Of a DNA stretch of 64,000 nucleotides, positions 27,423 to 37,297 are shown one piece after another (within the stretch, counting starts at the first letter, position 1; every line of letters starts with the position of its first letter). Source of the DNA: Planctomycetota bacterium. Its GTDB lineage: Bacteria; Planctomycetota; Planctomycetia; Planctomycetales; Planctomycetaceae. A program made the position numbers and the translations under genes. Location: NCBI GenBank assembly GCA_022600195.1, contig JAHZKX010000051.1:310001-374000 (forward strand). Reading direction: 5' to 3'. Under the pieces are notes generated by a model, which did no database searches, had not been told where the DNA came from, and saw only the letters and a program-made list of their open reading frames with translations.

Positions 27423-28397
27423 CTAGGAATGATAAATCTGTGACATGTTTGAAATACGTTCCTTCACCAGATCACGAAACGAACGAGGTGAAAGAACTTC
27501 TACACGATCGCCGAAACTTAAAGCCCAATCCGCGATGTGCTCCAGGCTGTCTACTTCGGCACGAAATTCAATCGCGCCCCCCTTTAGTTTCCTGATCTCC
27601 TGCGAGGGATCCCAGCACATCAGAGAGACAGATTCGGCAACGCTACTTTCAAAACGAAGTTTCACCTGATGAGATTTGCGTGAATGTTGGATTGGATCCC
27701 AGGAATGGGAAAGATATCGGGACGAATTGAATCGGGATGGTTTCTTAAAAGTTTCATCCAGGATTTCGGTTTTTAGTATTTTCAAAATCGGAAAGGCTTT
27801 AATTCCGCGGTCGAGAGAAGATCGCCCGACCACAAACCACTGGTGATTCGAATACAAAATATGATAAGGGCTGAGCATTGTAGAGACAGATTTCTGTTCT
27901 TTAGAGCCGGCAAATTGGACTCTGATATTCTTTTTTTCAATGGCTGCTTTGTACAGATTTTTGTAGTGAATCGTATTGCGAATTGTGGGGTTAATGGGAG
28001 GCAACCAGATCGAAATAGACTGGGCTGCATTGATGACATTTTCCCGCAATGTATCAGGCAAACTGTTCAGGACCTTGGTTGACGCCGATCGGGCAAGTTG
28101 ATGCATCGGCAATCCCGCGATGGCTTTGTCAAGGTCTTGACAGATCACGAGCAATGCCAGAACTTCTTCGGATGTTAAGTCCTTGAAGGGCATAATGGTT
28201 CGCCAGGGAAGAGTATATCCCTGTTTGACATTGTCATACAGGACATAGATTCCAGATTCCTGAAGCGTACTCAGGTCTCGAAATACGGTTCTGCGACTGA
28301 CCTCACACTCTCTTGCGAGATGCGCGGAATTATAAACTCGTCCCGACTGTAACAGGGCAATCAGTTTCAGGAGACGATGTATTCGTCCAACCACCAT
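27423..28397 (-). CDS. HTH-WYL transcriptional regulator (YafY family)
   Basis: 324 residues. The N-terminal winged helix (RIHRLLKLIALLQSGRVYNSAHLARECEVSRRTVFRDL) is an HTH_11/DeoR type. A WYL-type sensory domain follows (HILYSNHQWFVVGRS near 175) and a WCX extension at the C-terminus (FGDRVEVLSPRSFRDLV). WYL domains bind nucleic acid or small ligands. Some act in CRISPR, phage-defence or DNA-damage regulation, but no such genes are near. Its target is unknown. Confidence 0.88.
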   Translation of the reverse strand: MVVGRIHRLLKLIALLQSGRVYNSAHLARECEVSRRTVFRDLSTLQESGIYVLYDNVKQGYTLPWRTIMPFKDLTSEEVLALLVICQDLDKAIAGLPMHQLARSASTKVLNSLPDTLRENVINAAQSISIWLPPINPTIRNTIHYKNLYKAAIEKKNIRVQFAGSKEQKSVSTMLSPYHILYSNHQWFVVGRSSLDRGIKAFPILKILKTEILDETFKKPSRFNSSRYLSHSWDPIQHSRKSHQVKLRFESSVAESVSLMCWDPSQEIRKLKGGAIEFRAEVDSLEHIADWALSFGDRVEVLSPRSFRDLVKERISNMSQIYHS

Positions 28398-28760
28398 TGA
28401 TTATCTTTTGAATGCTTCCCACAAGCCTGTTTCGTGGCGGGATTTCAAACCCGAAAATCCGGTTGGATTGTATGTCGATCATTCAGGAGAATAAGTTTCG
28501 AAAACAAACCAACACTTGCAAAACAATAATCGATGGAGATGGGCATCGATACGAATTCATTGCGAATGAGTATGAGAGACGGTGGTCTTTTCAATCGCAG
28601 ACTACTTTAAAACTTAGCATGTTAAAGCGACAAAAAGTGGCTGAAATCAATTTGGAATAAAAAAAGGTGGAATGCCTGATTCATCAACCTGTGAAAGCTG
28701 TATTATCAGAATAACACAACTCTGAAGGCAGGTTTTCTAGCCTAAAAAACTGGTGGCAGG
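28398..28760. other. Gap between TolC-like and WYL genes, with one uncertain small ORF
   Basis: Holds the WYL promoter region and a possible 62-residue ORF on the plus strand (28472-28660; listed separately). Confidence 0.4.
28472..28660 (+). CDS. Possible small hypothetical protein
   Basis: 62 residues reading MSIIQENKF to VAEINLE with a GDGHRYEF centre. The codon pattern is plausible, but there is no clear ribosome binding site and I recognise no family. It may be noise. Confidence 0.25.
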   Translation: MSIIQENKFRKQTNTCKTIIDGDGHRYEFIANEYERRWSFQSQTTLKLSMLKRQKVAEINLE

Positions 28761-31037
28761 TTATTCTTCCAGATCCAAATTGTTCACGGAATCAGAGATC
28801 GGCAGTTCATCTTGTGGTGCCAAAATCCGACGGACCTCTGGTAAGGGAGGCGCTTCTTCGGCTCCAACTAATACCTTAACAGTTTCTTCTGTGTTCGTGG
28901 TTGCAAAAGGATTATTGTTTTCGGGTTCGACAATTTCCAGACTGGCCTCAGTATCAATGTTGGCTGCAGGAACTGGCGGTGCGTAATCCGGGTCTGTTTC
29001 CGGTTCAGGCACTGGTAAAATATCTGGTATCAGGCCATCCTGTTCAGATGAGAACGAAGTTCCCTCTTCTTCAGGCTTTAAGCCCACTTCACCCACATAT
29101 CCTGCTGCTACAAATGGTTCTGGCTTGCTTTGAAGTTTGTGAGCATCAACGCCGTGGGTTCTGGCCCAGGCGCGTCTGATCGCTTGCTGATAGGCTACCG
29201 GATTCCATTCCCCTTCCATTAAATGGATATTGTTGTGTTTTAGCAACGTGCCTTTCCATTTGTGGAGATTTTTAATCGCTACATTATAAGAAATCAGAGA
29301 GCGATAATATTCCGTTTCCGCTGCCGCCAGACTGGATTGGGCACGTAGCAGAGTGTCAAGCGTCGTGGTACCTGCCTGGACTTCAGCTTCAAACAGTTCT
29401 GTCCGTCTTCGTGCAGCACGCCAACGATTAAAATTAGATTGGGCAGTGGCGTAATTCTTGGTCAGGTCCTGAAACGTAATCGCCAATTCCTGGCTAACAT
29501 CCATTTCCTGAGCGTTCAGAATGGCACGGGCTTTCGACAATCGAAACTCAAGATTTTCAACCTGAGCATGAGCCGAACGGAAGCCAAGTGGTACACTGAA
29601 TTCCCAACCAATGGTCCAGCTGTCTTGATTATTGTTTAAAAGTGTTCCATAGGCGCTGTGTAAGCCCTGGCTGGTGACACCATCTGTATTTTTCTGGCTG
29701 AGTAGACGATCACCAAAACCGTTCACTTGATAACTGGAAACCAGATCCAGTCGAGGCTTGGTCAGGCTGGTTGCGGCCATTCGTTGAAATTCAAGGCTCT
29801 TGATGTTCCATTTTTGTTTTCGCAATTCAACCCGGTGAACCAGTCCTTCTGTCAGACACATACTCCAGTCAGGAGTGAATTCTGCTGAGACAGGGTCATC
29901 AATGGGACGGATAATTTTACCATCATTGACGGGCAGGCCCACCAGTCGACGAAACCGACTTTCTGCTGTGTAAATATCGCTACGTGTGGCCTGGACCAAT
30001 GATTGCGTTTCAAACAGGCGGTCTTTGGCCTGAGCTTCGTCTGCAGGTTTAAAGTTTCTTGTACCGCCGGCTTCCAGTTTTGCTTTTGCCTCGCGCCAAC
30101 TACGTAATGCAGAATTACGGGCGACCACCTGTGTGTCGTACAAACGATAGGCCAGATAGAGTTGCCAATAGCTCTCTTCAATATCGGAGACAAGGTTGCG
30201 TACATTTTTTTCGAAGTCTGCCAGCGCCAGATCATTGTTGATTCTGGCGATGACGACACCTTGACTAACACCAGTAATTCCCGTAAATCCAGAACCAATA
30301 GGACCGGCAATCCGGGTGTAATCTACGCCTGCTCCTGCCAGGAAGGGTTGACGATAGGAAGCGCCAAAGTTGCCGGCATAGTTCGATGGAAATAACTGAC
30401 TGCCCGCATTACTGCCTGTATAATTCCAGTTATGCGAAATGGCAAATTGCCCGCCATTGGCAAATGTTTTTGCGAGTCCAGATTGAAATTGTCCGGTTTC
30501 CTGAGTCAAAGTCCCGCCTGGAACGCCTCCAAAAAACGGGCTATTTTGAACCTGTTCCGAGCGGCCCCAGAGCATGTTTGCTGTAAAGGTAGTATCAAAT
30601 GCAGAGAGAGCGGCTTCGACACCCCGTGATCCACCCAACAGGACGTTTGTTTCCTGTATTGAAGGGTCAAAAATTGAAGGAGTCCCATCCGGATTATTGA
30701 GCAGCCCATTGCCGTTTGTTCCCAGCGACCCTGCCACACGAATCACTTCACTATTTGACAAACCAAGGTGAACTGCTTCCATCAGGGGCAAATCCCAGAT
30801 TTCATCCTGCGATCGATCTGCTAATGTGCGAGGTTTTCCCGAGAATGTAATTTCTTCCGGGGTCTCTTCAAAAACAGCGGGGTACTCAATTTTTGTGGCA
30901 ACGTCTTCATAATACTGAAGCTCTTTCTCACCCAGATAATGCAGGTCCGTATCGGTTCCGAGACCGTGACAACCTACCAGTTGGCTGGTGATTAAGCATC
31001 CACAAAAAAAATGGTGTAACTTCTGACGCAGGTTCAT
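28761..31037 (-). CDS. TolC-like outer membrane efflux lipoprotein
   Basis: 758 residues. ATG 31037 leads into a lipoprotein signal (hydrophobic stretch to L-V-G-C, about residue 23). An N-terminal beta/linker segment (to about 190) is followed by a TolC/outer-membrane-efflux repeat. Two alpha-helical halves (about 270-390 and 510-620) carry the TolC-like LEFRLSKARAIL and SLAAAETEYYRSLISYNVAIKNL helices. A Pro/Glu-rich tail of about 120 residues ends the protein. It should form a trimeric outer-membrane export channel. No inner-membrane pump or adaptor gene is adjacent. Confidence 0.8.
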   Translation of the reverse strand: MNLRQKLHHFFCGCLITSQLVGCHGLGTDTDLHYLGEKELQYYEDVATKIEYPAVFEETPEEITFSGKPRTLADRSQDEIWDLPLMEAVHLGLSNSEVIRVAGSLGTNGNGLLNNPDGTPSIFDPSIQETNVLLGGSRGVEAALSAFDTTFTANMLWGRSEQVQNSPFFGGVPGGTLTQETGQFQSGLAKTFANGGQFAISHNWNYTGSNAGSQLFPSNYAGNFGASYRQPFLAGAGVDYTRIAGPIGSGFTGITGVSQGVVIARINNDLALADFEKNVRNLVSDIEESYWQLYLAYRLYDTQVVARNSALRSWREAKAKLEAGGTRNFKPADEAQAKDRLFETQSLVQATRSDIYTAESRFRRLVGLPVNDGKIIRPIDDPVSAEFTPDWSMCLTEGLVHRVELRKQKWNIKSLEFQRMAATSLTKPRLDLVSSYQVNGFGDRLLSQKNTDGVTSQGLHSAYGTLLNNNQDSWTIGWEFSVPLGFRSAHAQVENLEFRLSKARAILNAQEMDVSQELAITFQDLTKNYATAQSNFNRWRAARRRTELFEAEVQAGTTTLDTLLRAQSSLAAAETEYYRSLISYNVAIKNLHKWKGTLLKHNNIHLMEGEWNPVAYQQAIRRAWARTHGVDAHKLQSKPEPFVAAGYVGEVGLKPEEEGTSFSSEQDGLIPDILPVPEPETDPDYAPPVPAANIDTEASLEIVEPENNNPFATTNTEETVKVLVGAEEAPPLPEVRRILAPQDELPISDSVNNLDLEE

Positions 31038-31764
31038 GTATCTATCCTTAAAGACATGAACGTCGATTATGATTACAAAGTGCTTATTTATAACCACTTA
31101 GGGTTCATAATCGATTGAACTTTAGGGGAGAATTCACCAACAGTCGATGACAGTCATGATGATGAGACGCGCTCTGCAGCGCACGACAATCTGCCTGGTT
31201 GGTAAAATCACTACATTCGGTATCGGCTGTTTAATCGTTACAACTTGACTTTTTTGGCGATTGGTCACAATTCAACGGTTTTTGAGTATGCAGCCCGAAT
31301 TCTTTGTAACGTTTTTCCAACATGTCCTTTAGAAGAATGCCTTTGCCAGCAGTGTTTTGTTCAATGAAATCACTCAAAATGGTAGTGAATGTCTGGAATT
31401 CATGCCGATTTCAGCAACAAACCACTGCTCTGCCAGTATTAATCTCCTGAATCCGCAGGAAGTGAGGGACCCCGACCTGGTGCGGAATTCGATAATTGGA
31501 ACATCCTATTCGAGGTCAGAGTTATCGGGTAATTGTTGTCTCGGCGTGGCCACATGATTGGCTTGAAAAGTGAACGCTGGTCATCTCGTATAGTTGAAAA
31601 GCGAATTCTGTTTTGATACGGTCACTGCTTGCCTGTTAACTATCTCGCTTAATATCAACCAGCATGGCCTTTGGTTTCAAGAGTCAGCAGGCTTGTCGCA
31701 TAGAATTCATGCACTTGAGAACCTGGTCGCATTCCCTTTTTTGTCAGAAGTATTTGAGGAAACG
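31038..31764. other. Divergent intergenic region between tolC-like and isocitrate-dehydrogenase genes
   Basis: About 730 bp. It contains GCGCT-CTGC-AGCGC (31169-31182) and an ACAGTCGATGACAGTCATGATGATGAG tract just before it. There is a possible TTGACT -35 at 31244. No gene is recognised. Confidence 0.5.
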
Positions 31765-32937
31765 ATGTATAAAGTCACTTTAATTCCGGGAGATGGAGTT
31801 GGACCGGAAATCGCGGAAGCTACCCGAAAATGTGTTGATGCGACTGGAGTCAAAATTGACTGGGATGTCCAGGAATGTGGTATCGAAGTTATTGAAGCTG
31901 AAGGCAGTGTTCCCGACCGGGTGATGGAATCGATTCGATCCAACAAAGTTGCCTTGAAAGCGCCGATTACCACACCAATTGGAAAAGGGTTCCGCAGTGT
32001 GAATGTATTCCTGCGACAGGAACTGGGCCTGTATGCCTGCATTCGTCCCTGCAAAACTTATAAAGGGGTACGAACTTATTTCGAAGATTCAAATGTCGAT
32101 TTAGTCGTTGTTCGAGAAAACACAGAAGACTTGTATGCGGGTGTTGAATTTCAAGCGGGTGAGGAAAACACGGCATCATTGATCAAAGTGATTAACGAAT
32201 ATGCTACTGGCAAAAAAATCAACACGCCTCTCGACGAAACTGGCGTCAGTATCAAGCCGATGTCTTATCAGGGAACACGCGATATCTGTAACTACGGCTT
32301 TAAATATGCTGTAGATAATAAACGCAAAACGGTCACTTCGATCTGTAAAGCCAATATTATGAAGTTTACAGATGGTCTGTGGTACGATGAGACCCGAGCT
32401 GTTGCTAAAGCATACGGTGCTAAATTTGAGTGGGAAGATCTTGCTGAAGGTGTCGAGGCAGATCCAAAGCTGGCAGGAATCGCTACCGACTGTGGCGGAA
32501 GCATCGAATACAATGAACGCCTGATTGACAACATGTGTATGCAGCTGGTTCAAAAACCAGAACTGTATGACGTGCTGATCACATCCAATTTGTATGGCGA
32601 TATTCTGAGTGATTTGTGTGCTGGTTTAGTAGGAGGCCTGGGTGTTGCCCCTGGTTCCAATATTGGTCCGGAGTCAGCCATCTTTGAAGCGACCCACGGT
32701 TCTGCTCCCAAATACAAGGGACAGAACAAAGTGAATCCGGTTGCCTTGATTCTGTCTGGTAAAATGATGCTGGACTATCTCGGCGAACATGAAGCTGCTG
32801 CCAAGTTGGATCAGGCTGTTGCCGATGTGATTGAAGAAGGCAAAGACGTGACTTACGATCTGAAAGATGATCGCAACGATCCCACGGCCGTGGGAACACA
32901 GGAAATGGCGGAAGCCATCTGCAAAAAGATGCAGTAA
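31765..32937 (+). CDS. NAD-dependent isocitrate dehydrogenase family protein
   Basis: 390 residues of the isocitrate/isopropylmalate dehydrogenase family. Typical blocks are [34 protein letters not shown] (substrate arginines), [54 protein letters not shown] and [15 protein letters not shown]. The REN-TED and NLYGD patterns fit NAD-isocitrate dehydrogenase better than isopropylmalate dehydrogenase, and homoisocitrate or tartrate enzymes are close relatives. ATG 31765 follows GAGGA. The extended in-frame start at 31594 is unlikely. Confidence 0.88.
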   Translation: MYKVTLIPGDGVGPEIAEATRKCVDATGVKIDWDVQECGIEVIEAEGSVPDRVMESIRSNKVALKAPITTPIGKGFRSVNVFLRQELGLYACIRPCKTYKGVRTYFEDSNVDLVVVRENTEDLYAGVEFQAGEENTASLIKVINEYATGKKINTPLDETGVSIKPMSYQGTRDICNYGFKYAVDNKRKTVTSICKANIMKFTDGLWYDETRAVAKAYGAKFEWEDLAEGVEADPKLAGIATDCGGSIEYNERLIDNMCMQLVQKPELYDVLITSNLYGDILSDLCAGLVGGLGVAPGSNIGPESAIFEATHGSAPKYKGQNKVNPVALILSGKMMLDYLGEHEAAAKLDQAVADVIEEGKDVTYDLKDDRNDPTAVGTQEMAEAICKKMQ

Positions 32938-32964
32938 ATCCTGAGACACAACAAAATTTCAATA

Positions 32965-33006
32965 AAGCGATGCAGAGCTGTTTCGACGCTCTGCATCGCT
33001 TTTTTT
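32965..33006 (+). terminator. Terminator after the isocitrate dehydrogenase gene
   Basis: A 13-bp stem AGCGATGCAGAGC / GCTCTGCATCGCT (32966-32978 with 32988-33000), a 9-nt loop and a T-run. Confidence 0.93.
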
Positions 33007-33353
33007 CGGAAGCACATTTCATGAACTCCTTATGGTTATAGTGCTCGCGGCAGCCATGCTTCACCAATATCGTGTCACCGAAATCAGCCGTCAGCCCTGC
33101 TCCAACCTGCTGGCAGAGTGAAGCCCTTCAAAGACTTACGGCAAATCTGATTTTTCTATTCCTATCTACGGGGAGTTTAATATCGGTTTTTTTTCGAAAG
33201 TTTCAATTATTGCCGCCAAGTCCCGTTCGAAAGTACGCTTGAGATGATGTGCAGACGGAATGTCGACCCTGCAGCGGGGACGCGTCTCAATTTGAAAAGT
33301 CCTGTACGGCTTTCGAAAACAATATTCTTTACCGATCAATCAGAGGAGTGGCT
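33007..33353. other. Intergenic gap
   Basis: About 350 bp upstream of the RDD gene, ending with GAGGAG. Nothing recognisable apart from a T8 tract at 33187. Confidence 0.4.
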
Positions 33354-34121
33354 ATGAATCCCAACGGGCTCTGCCGGAAATTGCAAATTTCTGAACAACA
33401 GTTGTCAAAAATCTGCCTGCATCTGGGAATGACCATTCCCGACCAAGGGGACGGAGAATTCAACCCCGCGGAAATCGATCGCCTTCAGACCTTTGTGGCA
33501 AAGAAACGGTCAGCTGCTAATCAAAAAAAACAGGTGGTGCGACAGAAACAGGCCGTAGTTCAGCAGTCGACAACCGGAAACAGCGTTCCCGTACCTGCTG
33601 TGGAAGTCGCGCGTTCGAATTCCAGCCCCACCCCGTCTCATCCCCAGGCTACGGTGAGTTTCCCTGAAGAGAACTCAGCCGGTATAGTGAACTCGGCCAG
33701 TGCAACGGAGGAGGCCAGTACGGGGCGACGTGCCTGCGCCTACATTATCGATTGCCTGGCCACATTTCTGCTTGTCCCCTTTGTCTTTGTACCCATACTG
33801 GGGCTGATCATCATTGGCGTATTTCTGTTAGCCTACTGGCTGTTGCGGGATGTGGCCGGATCCAGTCCCGGAAAACTGCTTCTGGGAATGCGCGTGGTTC
33901 ATAACAGTGGCGATGAATACAGTGTGGGGCCGCGGATCATGCGCAATCTTCCGCTCTCGATCGGGCCTTTGTTACTTTGTATTCCGATCATCGGAGTATT
34001 CATCGGCTCTCCCGTCGCCATTATCATGGTGCTTACCGAAGTGATCATGCTGTTAGCGACAGGCAGGCGCCTCGGCGACCGACTGGCCGATACTTCGGTC
34101 AATATGGTTCCGAAACTCTAG
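33354..34121 (+). CDS. RDD-family membrane protein with a linker and N-terminal helical domain
   Basis: 255 residues. An N-terminal helical domain (NGLCRKLQISEQQLSKICLHLGM, about residues 3-50) may bind something small. A low-complexity Q/P/S linker follows (about 60-120), then an RDD domain with four hydrophobic segments. The RDD signatures are RRACAYIIDCL, SPGKLLLGMRVV and RRLGDRLADT. The N-terminal part resembles a helix-turn-helix-like fold, but I cannot confirm DNA binding. RDD proteins are of uncertain function (some are transporters). GAGGAG precedes the ATG. Confidence 0.82.
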   Translation: MNPNGLCRKLQISEQQLSKICLHLGMTIPDQGDGEFNPAEIDRLQTFVAKKRSAANQKKQVVRQKQAVVQQSTTGNSVPVPAVEVARSNSSPTPSHPQATVSFPEENSAGIVNSASATEEASTGRRACAYIIDCLATFLLVPFVFVPILGLIIIGVFLLAYWLLRDVAGSSPGKLLLGMRVVHNSGDEYSVGPRIMRNLPLSIGPLLLCIPIIGVFIGSPVAIIMVLTEVIMLLATGRRLGDRLADTSVNMVPKL

Positions 34122-34266
34122 CTCTCATCCGCATCTGCGCTTCCGTCCGGTGAAGAGTGGCGTGGATCTTCAGACAATTCTTTTCTTGCTCGGATGCTGT
34201 TACAGTAGACGGTATTACGAGCCTGGATTGGTCCAGGCAAATTCAAATCGAAAATCCTGGGTTAAT

Positions 34267-35607
34267 ATGATGACAGAATCTACAGCGTGGAAATCGGCAG
34301 TTTGCAAAGCCATCGATGGGCGGCGGGATGACATCATCAACATCGGCGAATCGATCATGGATGCGCCGGAGTTGGGATTTAAGGAAACGCAAACCGCCGA
34401 GCGAGTGAAACAAACTTTCGATCAAGTCGGTCTCACATTCGAGGACGGTCTCGCGATAACGGGGGTCAAGGCCGTGTTGCGAGGAGCGAAGGAGGGGCCC
34501 ACAATTGCTCTGATGGGTGAATTAGACGCATTGCAGGTACCCGATCATCCACGCGCAGACCCGACTTCCAGTGCAGCGCACGCCTGCGGGCATAACGCAC
34601 AAATCGCCGGACTGATGGGGGCGGCAATGGCGCTCACAGACACAGGGATCGCTGAACACCTTGCCGGCAATATTGTTTTCTTTGCCGTGCCCGCAGAAGA
34701 GTATGTGGAGATCAATTACCGGATCGGATTAGTCAAGGAAGGAAAAAATTCCTTTCTGACCGGCAAGCAGGAACTCATTAAACTCGGTCACTTTGATGAG
34801 ATCGACATGGCCGTCATGATCCATTCAACAAGCCCGGAGGTGAGCGAAGGCAGCATGGGGATTGCCCCTTCTTCGAATGGCTTCCTCGCCAAGAACATTC
34901 GCTTTCTGGGGAAAGCATCTCATGCTGGAATCTTTCCCGAACGTGGAGTCAATGCTCTTTATGCGGCACAGCTTGCTTTGAGTGCGATCAATGCGCAGCG
35001 AGAAACGTTTCGTGATCAGGATTGCGTCCGCATACATCCCATCATTACAAAAGGCGGCGATCTCGTGAACATTATTCCGGCAGAAGTTTGCATGGAAACG
35101 TACGTTCGCGCGAAGACGCCTGATGCGATTCTCGACGCTTCACATAAAGTTGACCGCGCGTTGCGTGGCGCTGCCATGGCGTTGGGATGCAAGGTGGAAA
35201 TTGAAACCGTACCGGGAAATCTTCCGCTGCGTAACGATCCCGAACTTGCGGAAATCTTTCGTGACACAGCGGGAGCAGTCCTGGGTGAAGAGAACTATCG
35301 CGACTACCCACACAGTGGTGGATCAACCGATGCGGGTGATCTCAGTCAAATCATGCCCGTGTTGCATCCAATGATGACTGGCGCCGCGGGAGCACATCAC
35401 CAGATTGACTGGTGCATTGCCGATCATGAGAGTGGATATATCGCCCCTGCAAAAACGCTCGCAATGATGGCTGTTGACTTGCTCAGCAACGATGCCGCCA
35501 AGGCGCGAGGAATCCTCAGCAAAAACAGCCCGGCAATGTCGAAGGCAGAATACCTGGAACGCCAAACATCTATCTTCCAGACTGAACTATATGATGGCAC
35601 GAAGTGA
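34267..35607 (+). CDS. M20-family amidohydrolase
   Basis: A 446-residue di-metal amidohydrolase of the M20D type (N-acyl amino acid or aminobenzoyl-glutamate-like substrates). Metal and catalytic blocks are LMGELDAL, SSAAHACGHNAQ (with H and C ligands), PAEEYVEINYR (acid/base E-E) and SHAGIFPERGVNALYAA. In the C-terminal part GDLVNIIPAEV, DYPHSGGSTDAGDLS and HHQID are seen. ATG 34267 is chosen, because the upstream in-frame codon at 34150 adds an unlikely cysteine-rich leader. No signal peptide is obvious, so it may be cytoplasmic. Confidence 0.88.
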   Translation: MMTESTAWKSAVCKAIDGRRDDIINIGESIMDAPELGFKETQTAERVKQTFDQVGLTFEDGLAITGVKAVLRGAKEGPTIALMGELDALQVPDHPRADPTSSAAHACGHNAQIAGLMGAAMALTDTGIAEHLAGNIVFFAVPAEEYVEINYRIGLVKEGKNSFLTGKQELIKLGHFDEIDMAVMIHSTSPEVSEGSMGIAPSSNGFLAKNIRFLGKASHAGIFPERGVNALYAAQLALSAINAQRETFRDQDCVRIHPIITKGGDLVNIIPAEVCMETYVRAKTPDAILDASHKVDRALRGAAMALGCKVEIETVPGNLPLRNDPELAEIFRDTAGAVLGEENYRDYPHSGGSTDAGDLSQIMPVLHPMMTGAAGAHHQIDWCIADHESGYIAPAKTLAMMAVDLLSNDAAKARGILSKNSPAMSKAEYLERQTSIFQTELYDGTK

Positions 35608-35764
35608 GATCTACGATTTTGGTTCGGAGGAATACAAAAAATCTCTGACGTGAAGGCTAACGAAATGTCTTGGCATCAAGTCCAAAAACTGGTGGACACA
35701 GGTCGAAGATTTGATACGATGGATTTCACAACCTCGCCTCATTGTCCCGCCACTGGAGTCTTTT

Positions 35765-37126
35765 ATGCCTGATTCTTTTTTGCGTTCACATGTCTCTGAT
35801 TCACTGTCTCGCCGTGATTTGTTAAAGATGGGGGCGGCTGCGATGGCTGGTACTGCGGGTTTGGACTGGTCACAATCTGAGTTGGAAGCAGCTGACAGCA
35901 AACGGCCACAGGTCGCGGGGATCTTCACGCAATTCTTTTATTGCTCGCATGCTTACCATATTTTTCATCCCTTTTTAGGTCCTTACCTCTTCAATGGGAA
36001 ATTGCTTCAACCACAGTGTGATGTCGTTTCACTGTATGGCGATCAATTTAAGGAGGGGGATCTTTCGCGGGGTGTCGCGAAAAAATATGATCTCCCGTTT
36101 TATAAAACGATTGGCGAGGCCTTACGTCGGGGAGGCGATGAATTGGCAGTCGACGCAGTTCTCTCAATTGGTGAGCACGGCGATTATCCCGATACCAAAT
36201 ATGGACAGACTATGTATCCCCGCAAGCGGTTTTTTGATGAAATCGTAGAGGTAATGAAACAGTCCAATCGGTTTGTGCCCGTTTTCAGCGACAAACATTT
36301 TTCCTATCGTTGGGACTGGGCACGCGAAATGTATGACACTTCGCGCAAATATGAGTTCCCCATGATGGTGGGAAGTTCGGTTCCCCTGGCGCAAAGGACC
36401 ATTCCTCTGGAAATTCCCTCTGGCACAGAACTGGAAGATGCTGTTTCCATTCACGGTGGACCCATCGAAAAATACGATATCCACGGCCTGGAAGTCTTGC
36501 AATCGATGGTGGAGTTTCGCAAAGGGGGTGAGACAGGTATATCGGCGGTTCAGTTTTTAAAGGGCGATGATCTGATTAAAGCGGGGCGCGAAGGACGTTG
36601 GTCGATGAAGTTGGCAGAAGTGGCGATGCAAGCCGAGCTGGGAAAAAGCAAACGCGGGCTGTTTGATCCAATCAACAAAGAAGGTACCAGCGAACCGCAT
36701 GGAATTCTGCTGGAATACAAAGATGGTTTTCGCGCGACGATGCTCAAGATTGGTACGAATGGTGTTCGCTGGAATTTTGCCTGTCAGATCAAAGGTGAAT
36801 CAAAACCCAAGGCAACCACATTTTTCCCGGGTCCCTGGGGGAACCGAAATTTATTCCGTGCCTTTTCACATGCCATTCAACATTTATTTGTGCATAAGGA
36901 AGAACCTTATCCTTGCGAAAGAACGCTGTTGATGACGGGCGTGCTGGATGCCGCCATGCACTCCTATTTTGAAAAAGGACAGGCGCTGATGACAACGCCC
37001 CAGCTGGAGTTTGCCTACAAGCCAAAGAATTTCAATCAATTCCGCGAAATGGGTAGTTCCTGGGACGTGATTACGAAAGAGATGCCTTTGCCCCAGGATT
37101 TTGTGGAGGCTGATCCCCAGCCCTGA
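35765..37126 (+). CDS. Tat-exported protein of unknown function
   Basis: 453 residues with a twin-arginine leader (LSRRDLLKMGAAAMAGTAG). The body shows AGIFTQFFYCSHAYHIFHPFLGPYLF near 55, VLSIGEHGDYPDTKYGQTMYPRKRFFDE near 140, and a C-terminal domain with GPWGNRNLFRAF. It belongs to a secreted family common in planctomycetes whose chemistry is unknown. It may be an oxidoreductase-like protein of sugar metabolism, but no cofactor motif is clear. It stands between the M20 gene and apgM on the same strand with gaps above 150 bp. Confidence 0.7.
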   Translation: MPDSFLRSHVSDSLSRRDLLKMGAAAMAGTAGLDWSQSELEAADSKRPQVAGIFTQFFYCSHAYHIFHPFLGPYLFNGKLLQPQCDVVSLYGDQFKEGDLSRGVAKKYDLPFYKTIGEALRRGGDELAVDAVLSIGEHGDYPDTKYGQTMYPRKRFFDEIVEVMKQSNRFVPVFSDKHFSYRWDWAREMYDTSRKYEFPMMVGSSVPLAQRTIPLEIPSGTELEDAVSIHGGPIEKYDIHGLEVLQSMVEFRKGGETGISAVQFLKGDDLIKAGREGRWSMKLAEVAMQAELGKSKRGLFDPINKEGTSEPHGILLEYKDGFRATMLKIGTNGVRWNFACQIKGESKPKATTFFPGPWGNRNLFRAFSHAIQHLFVHKEEPYPCERTLLMTGVLDAAMHSYFEKGQALMTTPQLEFAYKPKNFNQFREMGSSWDVITKEMPLPQDFVEADPQP

Positions 37127-37297
37127 TCAGCGTCCGTTTTCCGCTCAATTCAGGAAATGCGGTTCCTGAAACAGGTCGTGTTATAATTTCATGACTCGGG
37201 ATACTTGCAGGAGGATCACAAATGCGGGATATTGAAGAGAACATAGTTCTTTTCATTTCCCGTTTCCTGATCCTGCCCGAGAGTTAGTGTCTCCAAG

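Noticed and set aside
27302-27595. A plus-strand reading overlapping the end of the WYL gene
   Set aside because: Mostly antisense to the WYL regulator and without a ribosome binding site or recognised motif.
31594-31764. In-frame extension of the isocitrate dehydrogenase gene
   Set aside because: The extension has no ribosome binding site and the family begins at [11 protein letters not shown]. The ATG at 31765 has GAGGA before it.
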